From Marinobacter sp. JH2 (GTDB lineage Bacteria; Pseudomonadota; Gammaproteobacteria; Pseudomonadales; Oleiphilaceae), in NCBI RefSeq assembly GCF_004353225.1, contig NZ_CP037934.1:62001-126000 (forward strand): a DNA stretch of 64,000 nucleotides, in the 5' to 3' direction. A model generated the notes under the pieces. That model was not told where the DNA came from, did no database searches, and saw only the letters and a program-made list of their open reading frames with translations. A program made the position numbers and the translations under genes. This document shows, piece after piece, positions 46,249-56,637 of the stretch (positions are counted from its first letter, which is position 1; every line of letters starts with the position of its first letter).

Positions 46249-46995
46249 CTAATGCGCCAATACCCGGGATAAGAACGCTTGCGTCCTTTCGTTTTGCGGG
46301 TTGTCGAACACATCTGACGGTTTGCCTTCTTCGACAATCTGCCCTTCGTGAATGTAAATAACTCGGTCAGCCACTTCACGTGCGAAGCCCATCTCGTGGG
46401 TGACCACCATCATGGTCATGCCTTCTTTGGCCAGCTCCCGCATAACATCCAGCACTTCACCGATCATTTCCGGGTCAAGCGCGGATGTCGGCTCATCGAA
46501 CAGCATCAGCCTGGGTTCCATGGCCAGTGCCCGGGCAATGGCGACTCGTTGTTGCTGCCCACCTGAAAGCTGATTTGGGTATTTGTCGGCTTGGTTGCCA
46601 ATGCCGACGCGCTCCAGGAGCCGCTCAGCCGTGGCGTTGGCCACAACCTGCGAGGTGCTTTTTACCTTCATGGGGGCGAGCATGATGTTTTTTCTCACGG
46701 TCAGATGAGGGAACAGATTGAACTGCTGAAACACCATGCCTACTTCTTTGCGGATCTCTGCCAGTGTTTTCTGGTTGCCGCCCTTTGGGGCCAGTGCTTG
46801 GTTATCAACGCTCAAGGTGCCAGATTCGTACTCTTCCAAGCCGTTTACGCAGCGGATCAGGGTAGATTTACCGGAGCCACTGGCACCGATGATAACCACC
46901 ACTTCACCTTGTTCAACGGTTAGATCTATATCTTTAAGGACATGCAATTTGCCGAAATACTTGTTCATGCCCTTCATCGTGACTATCTGAGTCAT
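46249..46995 (-). CDS. glnQ: Polar amino acid ABC transporter ATPase (GlnQ-like)
   Basis: A 248-residue ATPase with Walker [15 protein letters not shown], signature [17 protein letters not shown] and Walker [16 protein letters not shown]. The start at 46995 has AAGGA upstream; the frame could extend to 47022. It is the last gene of glnHPQ and lies 13 bp after glnP. Glutamine is suggested by the binding protein; other polar amino acids are possible. Confidence 0.93.
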   Translation of the reverse strand: MTQIVTMKGMNKYFGKLHVLKDIDLTVEQGEVVVIIGASGSGKSTLIRCVNGLEEYESGTLSVDNQALAPKGGNQKTLAEIRKEVGMVFQQFNLFPHLTVRKNIMLAPMKVKSTSQVVANATAERLLERVGIGNQADKYPNQLSGGQQQRVAIARALAMEPRLMLFDEPTSALDPEMIGEVLDVMRELAKEGMTMMVVTHEMGFAREVADRVIYIHEGQIVEEGKPSDVFDNPQNERTQAFLSRVLAH

Positions 46996-47008
46996 GGTTC
47001 GAATTCCT

Positions 47009-47680
47009 TCAGACGGATGCAAGGCCGCGGCGTTCCATCAACCGCAGAACCAGAGACAAGGACAAGGTAATCGCCAAATACATCAGCGCCACCACAAAAT
47101 AGACTTCAAAGGCGGTAAAGGTGTTGGCTATATAAACTTGACCCTGACGAACCAGTTCGCCGACACCGATGACCGAGAACAGTGAGGTGTCCTTGATGCT
47201 CACGATGGCTTGGTTGCCGAGAGGTGGGATCATGCGCCGGAATGCTTGCGGCCAGATAATCGACCAGAATGTTTGTGTGCGTGATAACCCCAATGACAGG
47301 CCCGCTTCACTTTGGCCTTTGGCAATGGACTGTACACCGCCCCGAACCACTTCCGAAATATAAGCGCCCGAGTTTAGAGCAATGGCGGCAATACCGGCTG
47401 TGAGCGGGTCAATGGGGCCGCCGACCAGATCGGGCAAACCGTAGAAGATGAAAAGCACCTGCACGAGAATGGGCGTGCCGCGAAATATTTCGATGTAAGC
47501 GGTGGCCGGCCAGCGCAGAAACCATTTTTTGTTAATGCTGAGCAAACCGAAAATAATGCCCAGAATAAAACCGATGGCAAGGCCACCGAAGGAAATCATT
47601 AGGGTGTAAGGAATGCCCTTGGCGAGATAGGGTATGGCATTTATTGCTGCCTGCCAGTCAAATTGAAACTGGAATTCCAC
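47009..47680 (-). CDS. glnP: Polar amino acid ABC transporter permease (GlnP-like)
   Basis: A 223-residue inner-membrane permease of the HisMQ family with about five helices and the EAA-type loop [25 protein letters not shown]. It has a GTG start at 47680 with GGAG eight bases upstream. Between glnH (71 bp away) and glnQ in one operon. A single permease gene implies a homodimer, as for GlnP of E. coli. Confidence 0.92.
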   Translation of the reverse strand: MEFQFQFDWQAAINAIPYLAKGIPYTLMISFGGLAIGFILGIIFGLLSINKKWFLRWPATAYIEIFRGTPILVQVLFIFYGLPDLVGGPIDPLTAGIAAIALNSGAYISEVVRGGVQSIAKGQSEAGLSLGLSRTQTFWSIIWPQAFRRMIPPLGNQAIVSIKDTSLFSVIGVGELVRQGQVYIANTFTAFEVYFVVALMYLAITLSLSLVLRLMERRGLASV

Positions 47681-47751
47681 AGTGTGTGTCTCCGTTGGGT
47701 TGGGAGGAACCGGTCAGGGCGTTGTGCACCCTGACCAGAACGAGTGGAGGT

Positions 47752-48507
47752 TTATTTGTCTTCAGGCATCGGCCCGAACCATTTTTCATAAATGGTTTTG
47801 TAGGTGCCGTCTTCTTTGATTTCAGCCAACGCTTCGTTGACCGGGCCAACCCATTGGCTGCCTTTCTTTAGAGCAATGCCGTACTGCTGGCCTTCGTAAA
47901 GTGGGCCAACGGCTTCGACCTTGCCTTTGCCTTTGGTGCTGGCGAAGTAGCCGACGTTCGGTGCATCGTAGAACACCGCATCAATGGCGCGGGACATCAG
48001 CGCCATGTACATGTCGGAGCTACCCGGGTAAGGGGTTACGCCGTCATCATCGTCGAGGGACTTCATCAGATAGTCGTAGCTGGTGCTACCGATTTTGGTG
48101 CCGATTTTCTTACCTTCAAGATCGGACATGTCATCCATGTCGGCGCCCGAGCGAACCAGAATTCGGAGACCGGAGTCGTAATACGGGTCGGAGAAATCAA
48201 CGATCTCGCCACGCTCTTCGGTAATGGTGATGCCCGCGATGGCGATGTCTACGTTGCCCGTTTGGAGGGCAGGAATAATGCCGTTGAAGTCCATGGTGTT
48301 CAGGTCGTAGTCAAAGCCAGCCCGCTCAGCTACCTCTGCGATGATTTCCATGTCAAAACCGACCATGTCGCCGGTCTCCTGGTCCATCATTTCAAATGGA
48401 ACGAAACTGGGGTCTGTAACCACTCGAAGTGTCTCTGCACTCACCGACGTTGCGGCCACGGATAGTGCCAAACCTGCGCCCAGTGTTTTTAGCCATTTGC
48501 TGCTCAT
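47752..48507 (-). CDS. glnH: Periplasmic glutamine-type amino acid binding protein (GlnH-like)
   Basis: A 251-residue SBP family 3 protein with signal peptide (MSSKWLKTLGAGLALSVAATSVSA). TDPSFVPFEMMDQETGDMVGFD, MDFNGIIPALQTGNVDIAIAG and ITITEERGEIVDFSDPYY closely follow E. coli GlnH. AGGAG precedes the ATG at 48507; a longer frame to 48558 is unlikely. First gene of the transport operon. Confidence 0.92.
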   Translation of the reverse strand: MSSKWLKTLGAGLALSVAATSVSAETLRVVTDPSFVPFEMMDQETGDMVGFDMEIIAEVAERAGFDYDLNTMDFNGIIPALQTGNVDIAIAGITITEERGEIVDFSDPYYDSGLRILVRSGADMDDMSDLEGKKIGTKIGSTSYDYLMKSLDDDDGVTPYPGSSDMYMALMSRAIDAVFYDAPNVGYFASTKGKGKVEAVGPLYEGQQYGIALKKGSQWVGPVNEALAEIKEDGTYKTIYEKWFGPMPEDK

Positions 48508-48676
48508 GCTTTCTCCTAAGTCTTGTTTTGGTTCCTTCTGCCCGATAAGACAGACCACGATGACGCAGGGTTGTGTCTACGCATCACGGGGAACGTTAAT
48601 GGGATTGCATCGAATACACTTTAGACTAAAAAACGAGGAGTTTCAGGTGATCAGGAGGGATTAATCGGGAGAGTAA

Positions 48677-48709
48677 AATAGATAAACTCTCTCCCGGGGT
48701 GGGAGAGAG
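48677..48709 (-). terminator. Rho-independent terminator after metF
   Basis: CTCTCTCCC (48687-48695) and GGGAGAGAG (48701-48709) form a perfect 9 bp stem with a 5 nt loop. On the minus strand it is followed by a TTTATCTATTTT run. It ends the metK-ahcY-metF operon 15 bp past the metF stop. Confidence 0.85.
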
Positions 48710-48724
48710 CGGATTGAGAAAAGA

Positions 48725-49594
48725 TCAGAAGGAGATTTTTTCCCGGTCGGTAATGCCCAAATTCTTCCAGATCGAAAGACTAGGTTCGGTCTGGTTCAAG
48801 GTATAAAAGTGCAATCCCGGGGCGCCGGCCTTAAGCAGGTCTTCGCACATTCGAGTCACGACTTCTTCACCAAACTTCCGGATGCTGACCGTGTCGTCGC
48901 CGTAAGCTTCCAGCTGCTTGCGGATCCAACGCGGGATTTCAGCGCCGCACATGTCGGAGAAGCGCACCAAGCTGGAGAAATTGACGATGGGCATGATGCC
49001 CGGCACCACCGGGATGGTGATGTTCATTTTCTCCAGGCGGTCGATGAAATAGAAGTAGCTGTCCGCGTTAAAGAAGTACTGGGTGATCGCACTGTTGGCG
49101 CCAGCCTGTACCTTACGGGCAAAGTTCTTTAAATCATCCTCCGCGCTGCGAGCCTGCGGGTGGAATTCCGGGTAGGCAGCTACTTCGAGGTTGAAGTGGT
49201 CCCCGCTGTGTTCCCGAATAAACTCCACCAGCTCGTTGGCGTAACGCAGTTCACCGGAAGCCCCCATGCCAGAAGGCAGGTCGCCTCGCAGGGCAACAAT
49301 CCGGTTTATGCCGTTCTTTTTATACTCGTCCAGCAGCTCGCTGATCTCTGCGCGGCTACCACCCACGCAGGACAAGTGTGGTGCTGTGGAAATGCCCTGT
49401 TGATGCAAATTCAGCACAGTTTCTATGGTGCGGTCCCGGGTTGAACCGCCGGCACCGAAGGTGACCGAGAAAAAATCCGGGTTCACCTCTGCGAGCTGAT
49501 CGCGAACAACCTGAAGTTTTTCTTTGCCCGCATCTGTTTTAGGCGGGAAAAACTCGAAGCTGAAGCGACGTTTAAATTGTTTTTGGGATTGCAT
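48725..49594 (-). CDS. metF: 5,10-methylenetetrahydrofolate reductase MetF
   Basis: A 289-residue FAD-dependent TIM-barrel enzyme that makes 5-methyl-THF for methionine synthesis. N-terminal FSFEFFPPKTDAGKEKL, VTFGAGGSTRDRT and IVALRGDLP are diagnostic, as are TQYFFNADSYFYFIDRL and VVPGIMPI. It follows ahcY by 12 bp, forming the SAM cycle operon that runs in order metK-ahcY-metF. Confidence 0.96.
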   Translation of the reverse strand: MQSQKQFKRRFSFEFFPPKTDAGKEKLQVVRDQLAEVNPDFFSVTFGAGGSTRDRTIETVLNLHQQGISTAPHLSCVGGSRAEISELLDEYKKNGINRIVALRGDLPSGMGASGELRYANELVEFIREHSGDHFNLEVAAYPEFHPQARSAEDDLKNFARKVQAGANSAITQYFFNADSYFYFIDRLEKMNITIPVVPGIMPIVNFSSLVRFSDMCGAEIPRWIRKQLEAYGDDTVSIRKFGEEVVTRMCEDLLKAGAPGLHFYTLNQTEPSLSIWKNLGITDREKISF

Positions 49595-49606
49595 GGTTCT
49601 GTCCGC

Positions 49607-50980
49607 TTAGTACCTGTATGTTTCCGGCTTGTATGGGCCTTCGACCGGCACGCCGATGTACTTGGCTTGGTCCGGAGTCATTTTGGTGATCACGCCACCG
49701 AAGCCTTCAACCATGGCGCGAGCGACTTCTTCGTCCAACTGCTTAGGCAGTACCTGAACGTAGATGCCTTTGGCGCGGGCGTCTTCCGGCAGGTCGGCAA
49801 ACTTGCGTTCGAACAAGTACATTTGCGCCAGCACCTGGTTGGCGAAAGAGCCGTCCATGATCCGCGACGGGTGGCCAGTTGCGTTGCCCAGGTTCACCAG
49901 ACGGCCTTCCGACAGCAGAATCAGGTGGTCGTTAGTGGCCTTGTCGCGGTAGATCAGGTGTACCTGCGGCTTAACCTCGTCCCATTCCCAGTTCTTGCGC
50001 ATGTAAGCGGTGTCGATTTCGTTGTCGAAGTGGCCGATGTTGCACACCACGGCGCCGCTCTTCAGGGCTTTCAGCATGTTGGCATCGCACACGTTAACGT
50101 TACCGGTGGTTGTTACCAACAGGTCGGTGGTGCCCAGCAAGTCAGTGTTGATGCCTTGCTCAGTGCCGGTGTTGATGCCATCGATGTACGGAGAAACGAC
50201 TTCAAAACCGTCCATGCAAGCCTGCATCGCACAGATTGGGTCTGCTTCTGTGACCTTTACGATCATGCCTTCCTGGCGCAAGGACAGAGCAGAACCTTTG
50301 CCCACATCGCCGTAGCCGATAACCAGCGCTTTCTTGCCAGACAACAGGTGGTCGGTGGCGCGCTTGATGGCATCGTTCAGGCTGTGGCGGCAGCCATACT
50401 TGTTGTCATTCTTGGATTTGGTCACGGAATCGTTGACGTTGATCGCCGGGATCTTCAGGGTGCCGTCGCGCAGCATTTCCTGCAGGCGGTGGACGCCGGT
50501 GGTGGTTTCTTCGGTGACGCCGTGACAATTGGCAATGATCTGCGGGTATTCTTTGTGCAGCAGTTCAGTCAGGTCGCCGCCGTCGTCCAAGATCATGTTG
50601 GGTTCCCAGCCGTCTACGTCTGCACCAACGGTCTTGTGCAGGCACCACTCGTATTCTTCGTCGGTTTCACCTTTCCATGCGAAGACAGGAATGCCCTGAG
50701 CGGCGATAGCGGCAGCGGCTTGATCTTGAGTAGAAAAGATGTTGCACGAAGACCAGCGAACGTTCGCGCCCAGCTCGACCAGTGTTTCGATCAACACGGC
50801 GGTCTGGATGGTCATGTGAATGCAGCCCATGATATTGGCGCCTTTCAGCGGCTGCTCGGCTTTGTATTTTTCGCGCAGCTTCATCAGTGCGGGCATCTCG
50901 CCTTCTGCGATGTGTACTTCCTTGCGGCCCCAATCGGCGAGGGCGATATCGCGTACTTTGTAGTCGTCGAAGTTGCTCAT
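49607..50980 (-). CDS. ahcY: S-adenosylhomocysteine hydrolase AhcY
   Basis: A 457-residue NAD-dependent enzyme that splits SAH into adenosine and homocysteine, relieving product inhibition of methyltransferases. Visible are [19 protein letters not shown], the NAD motif [19 protein letters not shown] and the C-terminal [16 protein letters not shown]. The start at 50980 has GGAG upstream. Second gene of metK-ahcY-metF; a strong hairpin separates it from metK. Confidence 0.97.
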   Translation of the reverse strand: MSNFDDYKVRDIALADWGRKEVHIAEGEMPALMKLREKYKAEQPLKGANIMGCIHMTIQTAVLIETLVELGANVRWSSCNIFSTQDQAAAAIAAQGIPVFAWKGETDEEYEWCLHKTVGADVDGWEPNMILDDGGDLTELLHKEYPQIIANCHGVTEETTTGVHRLQEMLRDGTLKIPAINVNDSVTKSKNDNKYGCRHSLNDAIKRATDHLLSGKKALVIGYGDVGKGSALSLRQEGMIVKVTEADPICAMQACMDGFEVVSPYIDGINTGTEQGINTDLLGTTDLLVTTTGNVNVCDANMLKALKSGAVVCNIGHFDNEIDTAYMRKNWEWDEVKPQVHLIYRDKATNDHLILLSEGRLVNLGNATGHPSRIMDGSFANQVLAQMYLFERKFADLPEDARAKGIYVQVLPKQLDEEVARAMVEGFGGVITKMTPDQAKYIGVPVEGPYKPETYRY

Positions 50981-51006
50981 AAGTATTCTCCGGTTAGTTC
51001 TGTGTC

Positions 51007-51030
51007 GGCGCATGAGATCGCTCATGCGCC
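51007..51030 (-). terminator. Intra-operon hairpin between metK and ahcY
   Basis: GGCGCATGAG (51007-51016) and CTCATGCGCC (51021-51030) make a perfect 10 bp stem with an ATCG loop, 10 bp past metK. There is no T-tract, so processing or partial attenuation is more likely than full termination. It does not look like a SAH riboswitch. Confidence 0.5.
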
Positions 51031-51040
51031 TGAAATTGGT

Positions 51041-52231
51041 TTAGATGCCGGCGGCGTCTTTCAGCGCAGCTGCTCGGTCGGTCTTTTCCCATGGGAAGGC
51101 GGTGAAGGTTTTGCCGCCAACGGTCATTTCGTATGGGTCACGGCCAAAGTGGCCGTAGGCTGCGGTTTCCCGGTACATCGGGTGCAGCAAATCGAGCATG
51201 TTAGTAATGGCATAGGGGCGCAGATCAAAGTGTGCGCGTACTAGATCAACGATCTTGTCATCGCTGAGCTTGCCGGTGCCGAAGGTATTCAGAGAGATAG
51301 ATGTTGGCTGGGCCACACCGATGGCGTAGGACACCTGAATCTCACATTTGTCGGCCAAACCGGCAGCAACGATGTTTTTGGCAACGTAGCGGCCTGCGTA
51401 AGCGGCAGAACGGTCAACCTTCGAGGGGTCTTTGCCGGAGAAGGCGCCACCACCGTGGCGAGCCATGCCGCCGTAGGTATCTACGATGATTTTACGGCCG
51501 GTCAGACCACAATCGCCTACCGGGCCGCCGATAACGAATTTACCAGTCGGGTTGATGTGGAACTGGGTATCTTTGTGCAGCAGCTCTGAAGGCAGAGTTT
51601 GCTTGACGATCAATTCCATTACCGCTTCTTTCAGGTCTGCCTGGCTGACGTCCGGATCGTGCTGAGTAGACAGTACGATGGCATCAATGCCGACCACTTG
51701 GCCGTTTTCGTAGCGGCAGGTTACCTGGCTCTTTGCATCCGGGCGCAACCAGGGCAACAAGCCGCTCTTGCGCGCTTCGGCCTGGCGCTGAACCAATCGG
51801 TGCGAGAAGGTGATCGGTGCCGGCATCAATACGTCAGTTTCGTTGCTGGCGTAGCCGAACATCAGGCCTTGGTCGCCGGCACCCTGATCTTCCGGCTTCT
51901 GGCGATCAACGCCTTGAGCGATTTCGACCGACTGTTTGCCGATTATGTTGATCACGCCACAGGTATCGCCGTCGAAGCCAACATCTGAAGAGGTGTAACC
52001 GATGTCTTTGATCACACCGCGAACCAGATCTTCCAGATCAACCCAGGCGCTGGTGGTGATCTCACCGCCGACAATGGCTACGCCGGTTTTTACCATGGTT
52101 TCACAGGCAACGCGGGCGTGCGGGTCGTCCGTCAGGATGGTGTCCAGGACTGCATCGGAGATTTGATCCGCAAGTTTGTCCGGGTGGCCTTCAGAGACCG
52201 ATTCGGAGGTAAAGATGTTGTAGTCAGACAT
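51041..52231 (-). CDS. metK: S-adenosylmethionine synthetase MetK
   Basis: A 396-residue enzyme making SAM from methionine and ATP. N-terminal [21 protein letters not shown], the signature [12 protein letters not shown] and the glycine-rich [19 protein letters not shown] are all present. GAGG precedes the ATG at 52231; a longer frame to 52258 is unlikely. Upstream lies an ATATC-type palindrome shared with the neighbouring ArsR-methyltransferase gene. Confidence 0.97.
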   Translation of the reverse strand: MSDYNIFTSESVSEGHPDKLADQISDAVLDTILTDDPHARVACETMVKTGVAIVGGEITTSAWVDLEDLVRGVIKDIGYTSSDVGFDGDTCGVINIIGKQSVEIAQGVDRQKPEDQGAGDQGLMFGYASNETDVLMPAPITFSHRLVQRQAEARKSGLLPWLRPDAKSQVTCRYENGQVVGIDAIVLSTQHDPDVSQADLKEAVMELIVKQTLPSELLHKDTQFHINPTGKFVIGGPVGDCGLTGRKIIVDTYGGMARHGGGAFSGKDPSKVDRSAAYAGRYVAKNIVAAGLADKCEIQVSYAIGVAQPTSISLNTFGTGKLSDDKIVDLVRAHFDLRPYAITNMLDLLHPMYRETAAYGHFGRDPYEMTVGGKTFTAFPWEKTDRAAALKDAAGI

Positions 52232-52301
52232 ACGTGTGTCCTCTGTGAGCGTTGTCAAATTCGTGCTGGCGACCGGCCAGCTCTTTTTGTGTTTTTGAAA
52301 G

Positions 52302-52319
52302 GTAAGTAGTAGTACTTAC
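52302..52319. promoter_or_regulatory. Palindrome in the metK upstream region
   Basis: GTAAGTA-GTAG-TACTTAC is a perfect 7 bp inverted repeat located 71 bp before metK, between its start and the SahR-like operator. It may be a leader hairpin or a second operator; function is unknown. Confidence 0.4.
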
Positions 52320-52323
52320 TTCT

Positions 52324-52343
52324 ATATCAATTTATTTAGATAT
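52324..52343. promoter_or_regulatory. SahR-like operator upstream of metK
   Basis: ATATCAA-N6-TAGATAT, a near-perfect palindrome with the same 7-6-7 layout as the perfect site upstream of the ArsR-methyltransferase gene. It lies 93 bp before metK and 20 bp past the regulator stop. Confidence 0.6.
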
Positions 52344-52362
52344 TCCGTGATGTGTGTGCGTT

Positions 52363-53364
52363 TTAGGCTCTTTTGGTGGTTTTCCAAAACTCCCGAACCT
52401 GAATCTGGAAGCCGTTCCGCAGCCCGATAAACAACTGTTCTCCGGCGTTCAGGCCAGCGTCGGCTGCCCAGGCGGTGAGCTCTTCCGGCTCGAAACCCAG
52501 CCAAAGATCACCGCAGTTTTCTTTTGCCCAATCCTGATCGTGGCTGCACAGATCGCTGATGATGAAGCAGCCGCTGTTGTTCATCAGAGCTGCGGCATCC
52601 AAAAAGATGTCTGCCGGGCTGGGGACGTGGTGCAGCACCATGTTGGCAACAATCAGATCAAAAGCATCGCCGCTTGCCAGGATTGTGTCGGTCACGCCTT
52701 CAATCAAATCCACGTTGTTCAGCCGGCTCTCAATGCAGGTGCGGGTGGCCTTGGCGAGCATGTCTTTACTGTTGTCCAGGCCCACCGTGTGCTCGAAAAG
52801 TTCCGACAAAACGGGCAAGAATCCACCTTCGCCCGGTCCGATTTCCAGTACGCTCTGCCAGTTTTGTTGACTTACCCTTTTACGGATGAGTTCGGCGGTT
52901 GGATCGGCATACAAATCAAAGGCGGCAATCAGTTCTTGCTGCTCCCGGAACTGGGCTGAGTGGCGTGAAAAAAACGCCTGCGACTGTTCCGCGCGCTGTG
53001 CCCGAATGGCCTCGATTTTTTCGGCCAGCTCTGTGGGTAACGGAATACGGTCGACCGTTTCAAAAATCTGCCTAATCGCCTGATCTGCCAGTTTCACGCT
53101 GTCCAGGTGCAGCGGCCGACGGTAAAAAATGGCGTTGCCTTCCCGCTGGGACTCAAGCAAACCGGCTTTGTGCATCACCTTCAGGTGGTGGCTCATGCCG
53201 GATTGGCGCATATCAAACAGTTGGCTCAACTCAAGTACGCCGAAGGTGTCCCGGCGCAGCACTCGCAGAATCTCAAGGCGCAGAGGATCACCGCTGGCTT
53301 TGAAAATCGGTGCCAGAGTCTCTGCGGAGGAAGCTTCGAGTGCGTGGGTGTTGAGTGATGTCAT
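52363..53364 (-). CDS. sahR: SahR-like ArsR regulator fused to SAM-methyltransferase domain
   Basis: A 333-residue fusion. The N-terminal ArsR winged helix (about 1-95) has DPLRLEILRVLRRDTFGVLELSQ and RQSGMSHHLKVMHKAGLLE. The C-terminal class I methyltransferase fold (about 145-330) has LEIGPGEGGFLPVLSE and ANMVLHHVPSPADIF. The same fusion describes SahR, the SAH-responsive repressor of SAM-cycle genes in Proteobacteria. Its location beside metK-ahcY-metF and matching palindromes before both metK and itself support that name. The methyltransferase domain probably acts as the SAH sensor. Confidence 0.85.
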   Translation of the reverse strand: MTSLNTHALEASSAETLAPIFKASGDPLRLEILRVLRRDTFGVLELSQLFDMRQSGMSHHLKVMHKAGLLESQREGNAIFYRRPLHLDSVKLADQAIRQIFETVDRIPLPTELAEKIEAIRAQRAEQSQAFFSRHSAQFREQQELIAAFDLYADPTAELIRKRVSQQNWQSVLEIGPGEGGFLPVLSELFEHTVGLDNSKDMLAKATRTCIESRLNNVDLIEGVTDTILASGDAFDLIVANMVLHHVPSPADIFLDAAALMNNSGCFIISDLCSHDQDWAKENCGDLWLGFEPEELTAWAADAGLNAGEQLFIGLRNGFQIQVREFWKTTKRA

Positions 53365-53406
53365 GGGGGAGAAGTGTAGGGGGGTTCGGTTGATCGATCA
53401 ATAGCC

Positions 53407-53426
53407 ATATCAATTTTTTTTGATAT
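53407..53426. promoter_or_regulatory. SahR-like operator upstream of sahR/tkt
   Basis: ATATCAA-TTTTTT-TTGATAT, a perfect 7 bp inverted repeat with a 6 bp spacer, 43 bp before the regulator ATG in the gap divergent from tkt. The site before metK has the same layout. Confidence 0.65.
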
Positions 53427-53545
53427 AGATTTATTCTCGTCTGAAATTTGCCCCCGGATACCGTAATCGGCGAAAATACGCGCCTTCTTTTTAAGCAGTT
53501 TTTGCAGCTTGAAGTCTTGTCCTGAAAAACACTGGAGAATTGTCA

Positions 53546-55546
53546 ATGCCGTCTCGTAAAGATCTCGCCAACGCCATACGCGCGCTGAGCATGGATGCGG
53601 TTCAGAAAGCCAAATCCGGCCACCCGGGTGCGCCCATGGGAATGGCAGATATCGCCGAGGTACTGTGGAACGATTACCTGAGCCATAACCCGGCTAACCC
53701 GCAATGGGCTAACCGTGACCGCTTTATCTTGTCTAACGGCCATGGCTCCATGCTGCAGTATTCCTTGCTGCACCTGAGCGGGTACGACGTATCGATTGAT
53801 GACATCAAGAACTTCCGTCAGCTGCACTCGAAAACACCGGGGCACCCGGAGTACGGCTACACCCCAGGTGTAGAAACTACCACTGGCCCGCTGGGTCAGG
53901 GTATTGCAAACGCCGTTGGCTTCGCGTTGGCCGAGAAAGCGATGGCGGCTCAGTTCAACCGTCCCGGTCACGACATTGTTGATCACTACACCTATGCGTT
54001 CCTGGGCGACGGCTGCCTGATGGAAGGTATTTCTCACGAAGTAGCGTCTCTGGCCGGTACGTTGGGCTTGGGCAAACTGGTGTTTTTCTACGACGACAAC
54101 GGCATTTCCATCGACGGTGAAGTGGAAGGCTGGTTTACTGACAATACTCCGCAGCGTTTTGAATCCTACGGCTGGCAGGTTATCCCGAACGTGGACGGTC
54201 ACGACGCCGACGCGATTCGTGCCGCCGTTGAAGCGGCTCGTGCGAACGCCGAGCAGCCAACGCTGATTTGCTGCAAGACCATCATCGGCTTCGGTTCCCC
54301 GAACAAACAGGGCAAAGAAGATTGCCACGGCGCCCCGCTGGGTGACGATGAAATCGCTCTGACCCGTGAAGCGTTGGGATGGAAGCACGGTGCGTTTGAA
54401 GTTCCTGACGACATTTACGCAGCATGGAACGGCAAAGAGAAAGGTGCAGCAGCTGAGAGTGACTGGAATCAGAAGTTGGCGGCCTACGAAAAAGCTGAGC
54501 CGGAATTGGCTGCTGAGTTCAAGCGCCGTATGGCGGGTGAGCTACCAGCAGACTTCGCTGAAAAGGCACAAGCCTACGTTCAGGAATGCCAAGACAAGGG
54601 TGATACCATTGCTTCCCGTAAGGCTTCCCAGAATGCTCTGAATGCCTACGGTCCAATGCTGCCGGAACTGATGGGCGGCTCTGCCGACTTGGCTGGTTCC
54701 AACCTGACCATTTGGTCTGGCTGTAAAGGTGTGACCAAAGACGACGCTTCTGGCAACTACATCTATTACGGTGTGCGCGAGTTCGGCATGGCCGCCATCA
54801 TGAACGGTATGGCCCTGCACGGCGGTTTTGTTCCTTACGGCGCCACCTTCCTGATCTTTATGGAGTACTGCCGTAACGCTGTGCGCATGGCCGCACTGAT
54901 GAAGCAGCGTACTATCTTCGTATTTACCCACGACTCCATCGGTCTGGGCGAAGACGGCCCGACCCATCAGCCGATTGAACAGCTGGCCAGCTTGCGTACA
55001 ACGCCGAACATGAGCACCTGGCGCCCGGGGGATGCTGTTGAATCTGCCGTAGCCTGGAAATCTGCCCTTGAGCGTAACGATGGCCCCACGGCCATGGTGT
55101 TCTCCCGCCAAGGTTTGCCGCATCAGGACCGTGATGCAGAGCAGCTGGCGAACGTTGCCAAAGGTGGCTACGTCCTGTCTGACAGCGAAGGTACACCCGA
55201 GCTGATCCTGATTGCCACCGGTTCCGAAGTGGGTCTGGCGCAAGACGTGGCCGGTCAGCTGCGTGAGCAGGGCAAAGCCGTGCGTGTGGTTTCCATGCCG
55301 TCGACGGACGTATTCGATGCCCAGAGCGCGGAATACAAGCAGCAGGTACTGCCGCTGGAAGTGACCAACCGCATTGCTATCGAAGCCAGCATTGCTGATT
55401 ACTGGTACAAGTACGTTGGTCTGGACGGCCGGATTGTGGGCATGACCACTTTCGGTGAGTCTGCACCGGCCGGTGAGCTGTTCAAGGAATTCGGCTTCAC
55501 CGTCGAAAACATCCTGGAAGTCGCTGCTGAACTACTGGACGCTTAA
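53546..55546 (+). CDS. tkt: Transketolase
   Basis: A 666-residue thiamine-diphosphate enzyme of the pentose phosphate pathway. N-terminal [25 protein letters not shown], the ThDP motif [32 protein letters not shown] and the central [17 protein letters not shown] are conserved, as is [23 protein letters not shown] 53546 has GGAG upstream; an in-frame TTG at 53540 adds two residues. The stop overlaps the epd start (TAATG). Confidence 0.97.
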   Translation: MPSRKDLANAIRALSMDAVQKAKSGHPGAPMGMADIAEVLWNDYLSHNPANPQWANRDRFILSNGHGSMLQYSLLHLSGYDVSIDDIKNFRQLHSKTPGHPEYGYTPGVETTTGPLGQGIANAVGFALAEKAMAAQFNRPGHDIVDHYTYAFLGDGCLMEGISHEVASLAGTLGLGKLVFFYDDNGISIDGEVEGWFTDNTPQRFESYGWQVIPNVDGHDADAIRAAVEAARANAEQPTLICCKTIIGFGSPNKQGKEDCHGAPLGDDEIALTREALGWKHGAFEVPDDIYAAWNGKEKGAAAESDWNQKLAAYEKAEPELAAEFKRRMAGELPADFAEKAQAYVQECQDKGDTIASRKASQNALNAYGPMLPELMGGSADLAGSNLTIWSGCKGVTKDDASGNYIYYGVREFGMAAIMNGMALHGGFVPYGATFLIFMEYCRNAVRMAALMKQRTIFVFTHDSIGLGEDGPTHQPIEQLASLRTTPNMSTWRPGDAVESAVAWKSALERNDGPTAMVFSRQGLPHQDRDAEQLANVAKGGYVLSDSEGTPELILIATGSEVGLAQDVAGQLREQGKAVRVVSMPSTDVFDAQSAEYKQQVLPLEVTNRIAIEASIADYWYKYVGLDGRIVGMTTFGESAPAGELFKEFGFTVENILEVAAELLDA

Positions 55547-56577
55547 TGAGCCACTCAAAGCCTTTTCGGATTGCTATCAACGGGTATGGCCGTATCGGCC
55601 AGTGCGTGTTGCGGGCATTATATGAGAACGGCTTTCGCGATCACCTGCAGGTGGTCGCGATTAACGAGTTGTCGGACATCGACACTATTGCCCACCTGAC
55701 CAAATACGATTCCACCCACGGGCGGCTCAATGGAAAGGTGGCGGTAGAAGGTGATGATTTGGTGGTGAACGGTGACCGCATTCGCGTGCTGCGTCATCCA
55801 GACCCGGAAGATCTGCCTTGGCGATTGCTGGACGTGGATTTGGTACTGGAATGCTCCGGAGCCTATTCGGATCGCGCGACTGCGGAAAAACACATCGCCT
55901 CGGGCGCCAAACGCCTACTGTTCTCCCAGCCGGGTGAAACCGATGTGGATCGTACCGTTGTATTTGGTATCAACGACCAGGCTTTGACCCTGCATGATGT
56001 GATTGTGGCGGCCGGTTCCTGTACCACCAACTGCCTGGTGCCAGTGATCAAAGTGCTGGACGACGCCTTTGGCGTGGAGCAGGGCAGCACCACCACCATT
56101 CACGCTGCGATGAACGACCAGCCCGTGATCGACGCATACCACCATCAGGATCTGCGTCGTACTCGAAGTGCGTTGCACAACATCGTGCCTGTCGACACCG
56201 GGTTGGCCCGTGGCATTGAACGGTTATTGCCGCACATGGAAGGCCGCTTCAGCTCCGTTGCCATTCGAGTGCCCACGCTCAACGTGTCGGCCATCGATAT
56301 GGTGGTCAACGTGCGCGAAACCACCGATGTGGCGACGGTAAACCAGCTCTTGAAGCGTTCAGCTCAAGGGCCGCTGGAAGGCATTCTCGACTACACGGAC
56401 GAACTGCTGGCCAGTTCCGACTTCAACCACGACTCCCATTCAGGCGTGGTCGATGGCGGGCAAACACGAGTAACCGGCGGCACGATGGTAAAGGTGTTGT
56501 GCTGGTTCGATAACGAATGGGGCTTCGCCAACCGAATGCTGGATGTAAGCCAGAGTTGGTTGCAGAGAGTGAATTAA
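55546..56577 (+). CDS. epd: Erythrose-4-phosphate dehydrogenase (GapA paralogue)
   Basis: A 343-residue NAD enzyme of the GAPDH superfamily. The Rossmann motif is AINGYGRIGQCVLRAL and the catalytic Cys lies in AAGSCTTNCLVP. DFNHDSHSGVVDGGQTRVTG is the Epd-type C-terminal block and favours erythrose-4-phosphate oxidation for PLP synthesis over glycolytic GAPDH. It is translationally coupled to tkt, whose product yields erythrose-4-phosphate. GAPDH activity cannot be excluded, especially as pgk follows. Confidence 0.9.
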   Translation: MSHSKPFRIAINGYGRIGQCVLRALYENGFRDHLQVVAINELSDIDTIAHLTKYDSTHGRLNGKVAVEGDDLVVNGDRIRVLRHPDPEDLPWRLLDVDLVLECSGAYSDRATAEKHIASGAKRLLFSQPGETDVDRTVVFGINDQALTLHDVIVAAGSCTTNCLVPVIKVLDDAFGVEQGSTTTIHAAMNDQPVIDAYHHQDLRRTRSALHNIVPVDTGLARGIERLLPHMEGRFSSVAIRVPTLNVSAIDMVVNVRETTDVATVNQLLKRSAQGPLEGILDYTDELLASSDFNHDSHSGVVDGGQTRVTGGTMVKVLCWFDNEWGFANRMLDVSQSWLQRVN

Positions 56578-56637
56578 CGCCCCTCTCTCCCCAACCCCAA
56601 ATATTAATGACTGAATCCATAACTACGGACCTTGATT

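Noticed and set aside
50981..51040. SAH riboswitch between metK and ahcY
   Set aside because: Only a simple 10 bp hairpin is present and the gap is 60 bp. The conserved SAH-I core is not visible, and regulation is better explained by the SahR-type regulator.
49577..51244. Open frame of 555 codons on the plus strand across metF-ahcY
   Set aside because: It is antisense to metF, ahcY and the metK end. Its protein is a shadow without any recognised family, while the minus-strand proteins match their families over full length.
53543..54388. Long antisense frame inside tkt, and similar ones inside nosZ, fba and the denitrification genes
   Set aside because: All are antisense to well-supported proteins and look like composition shadows.
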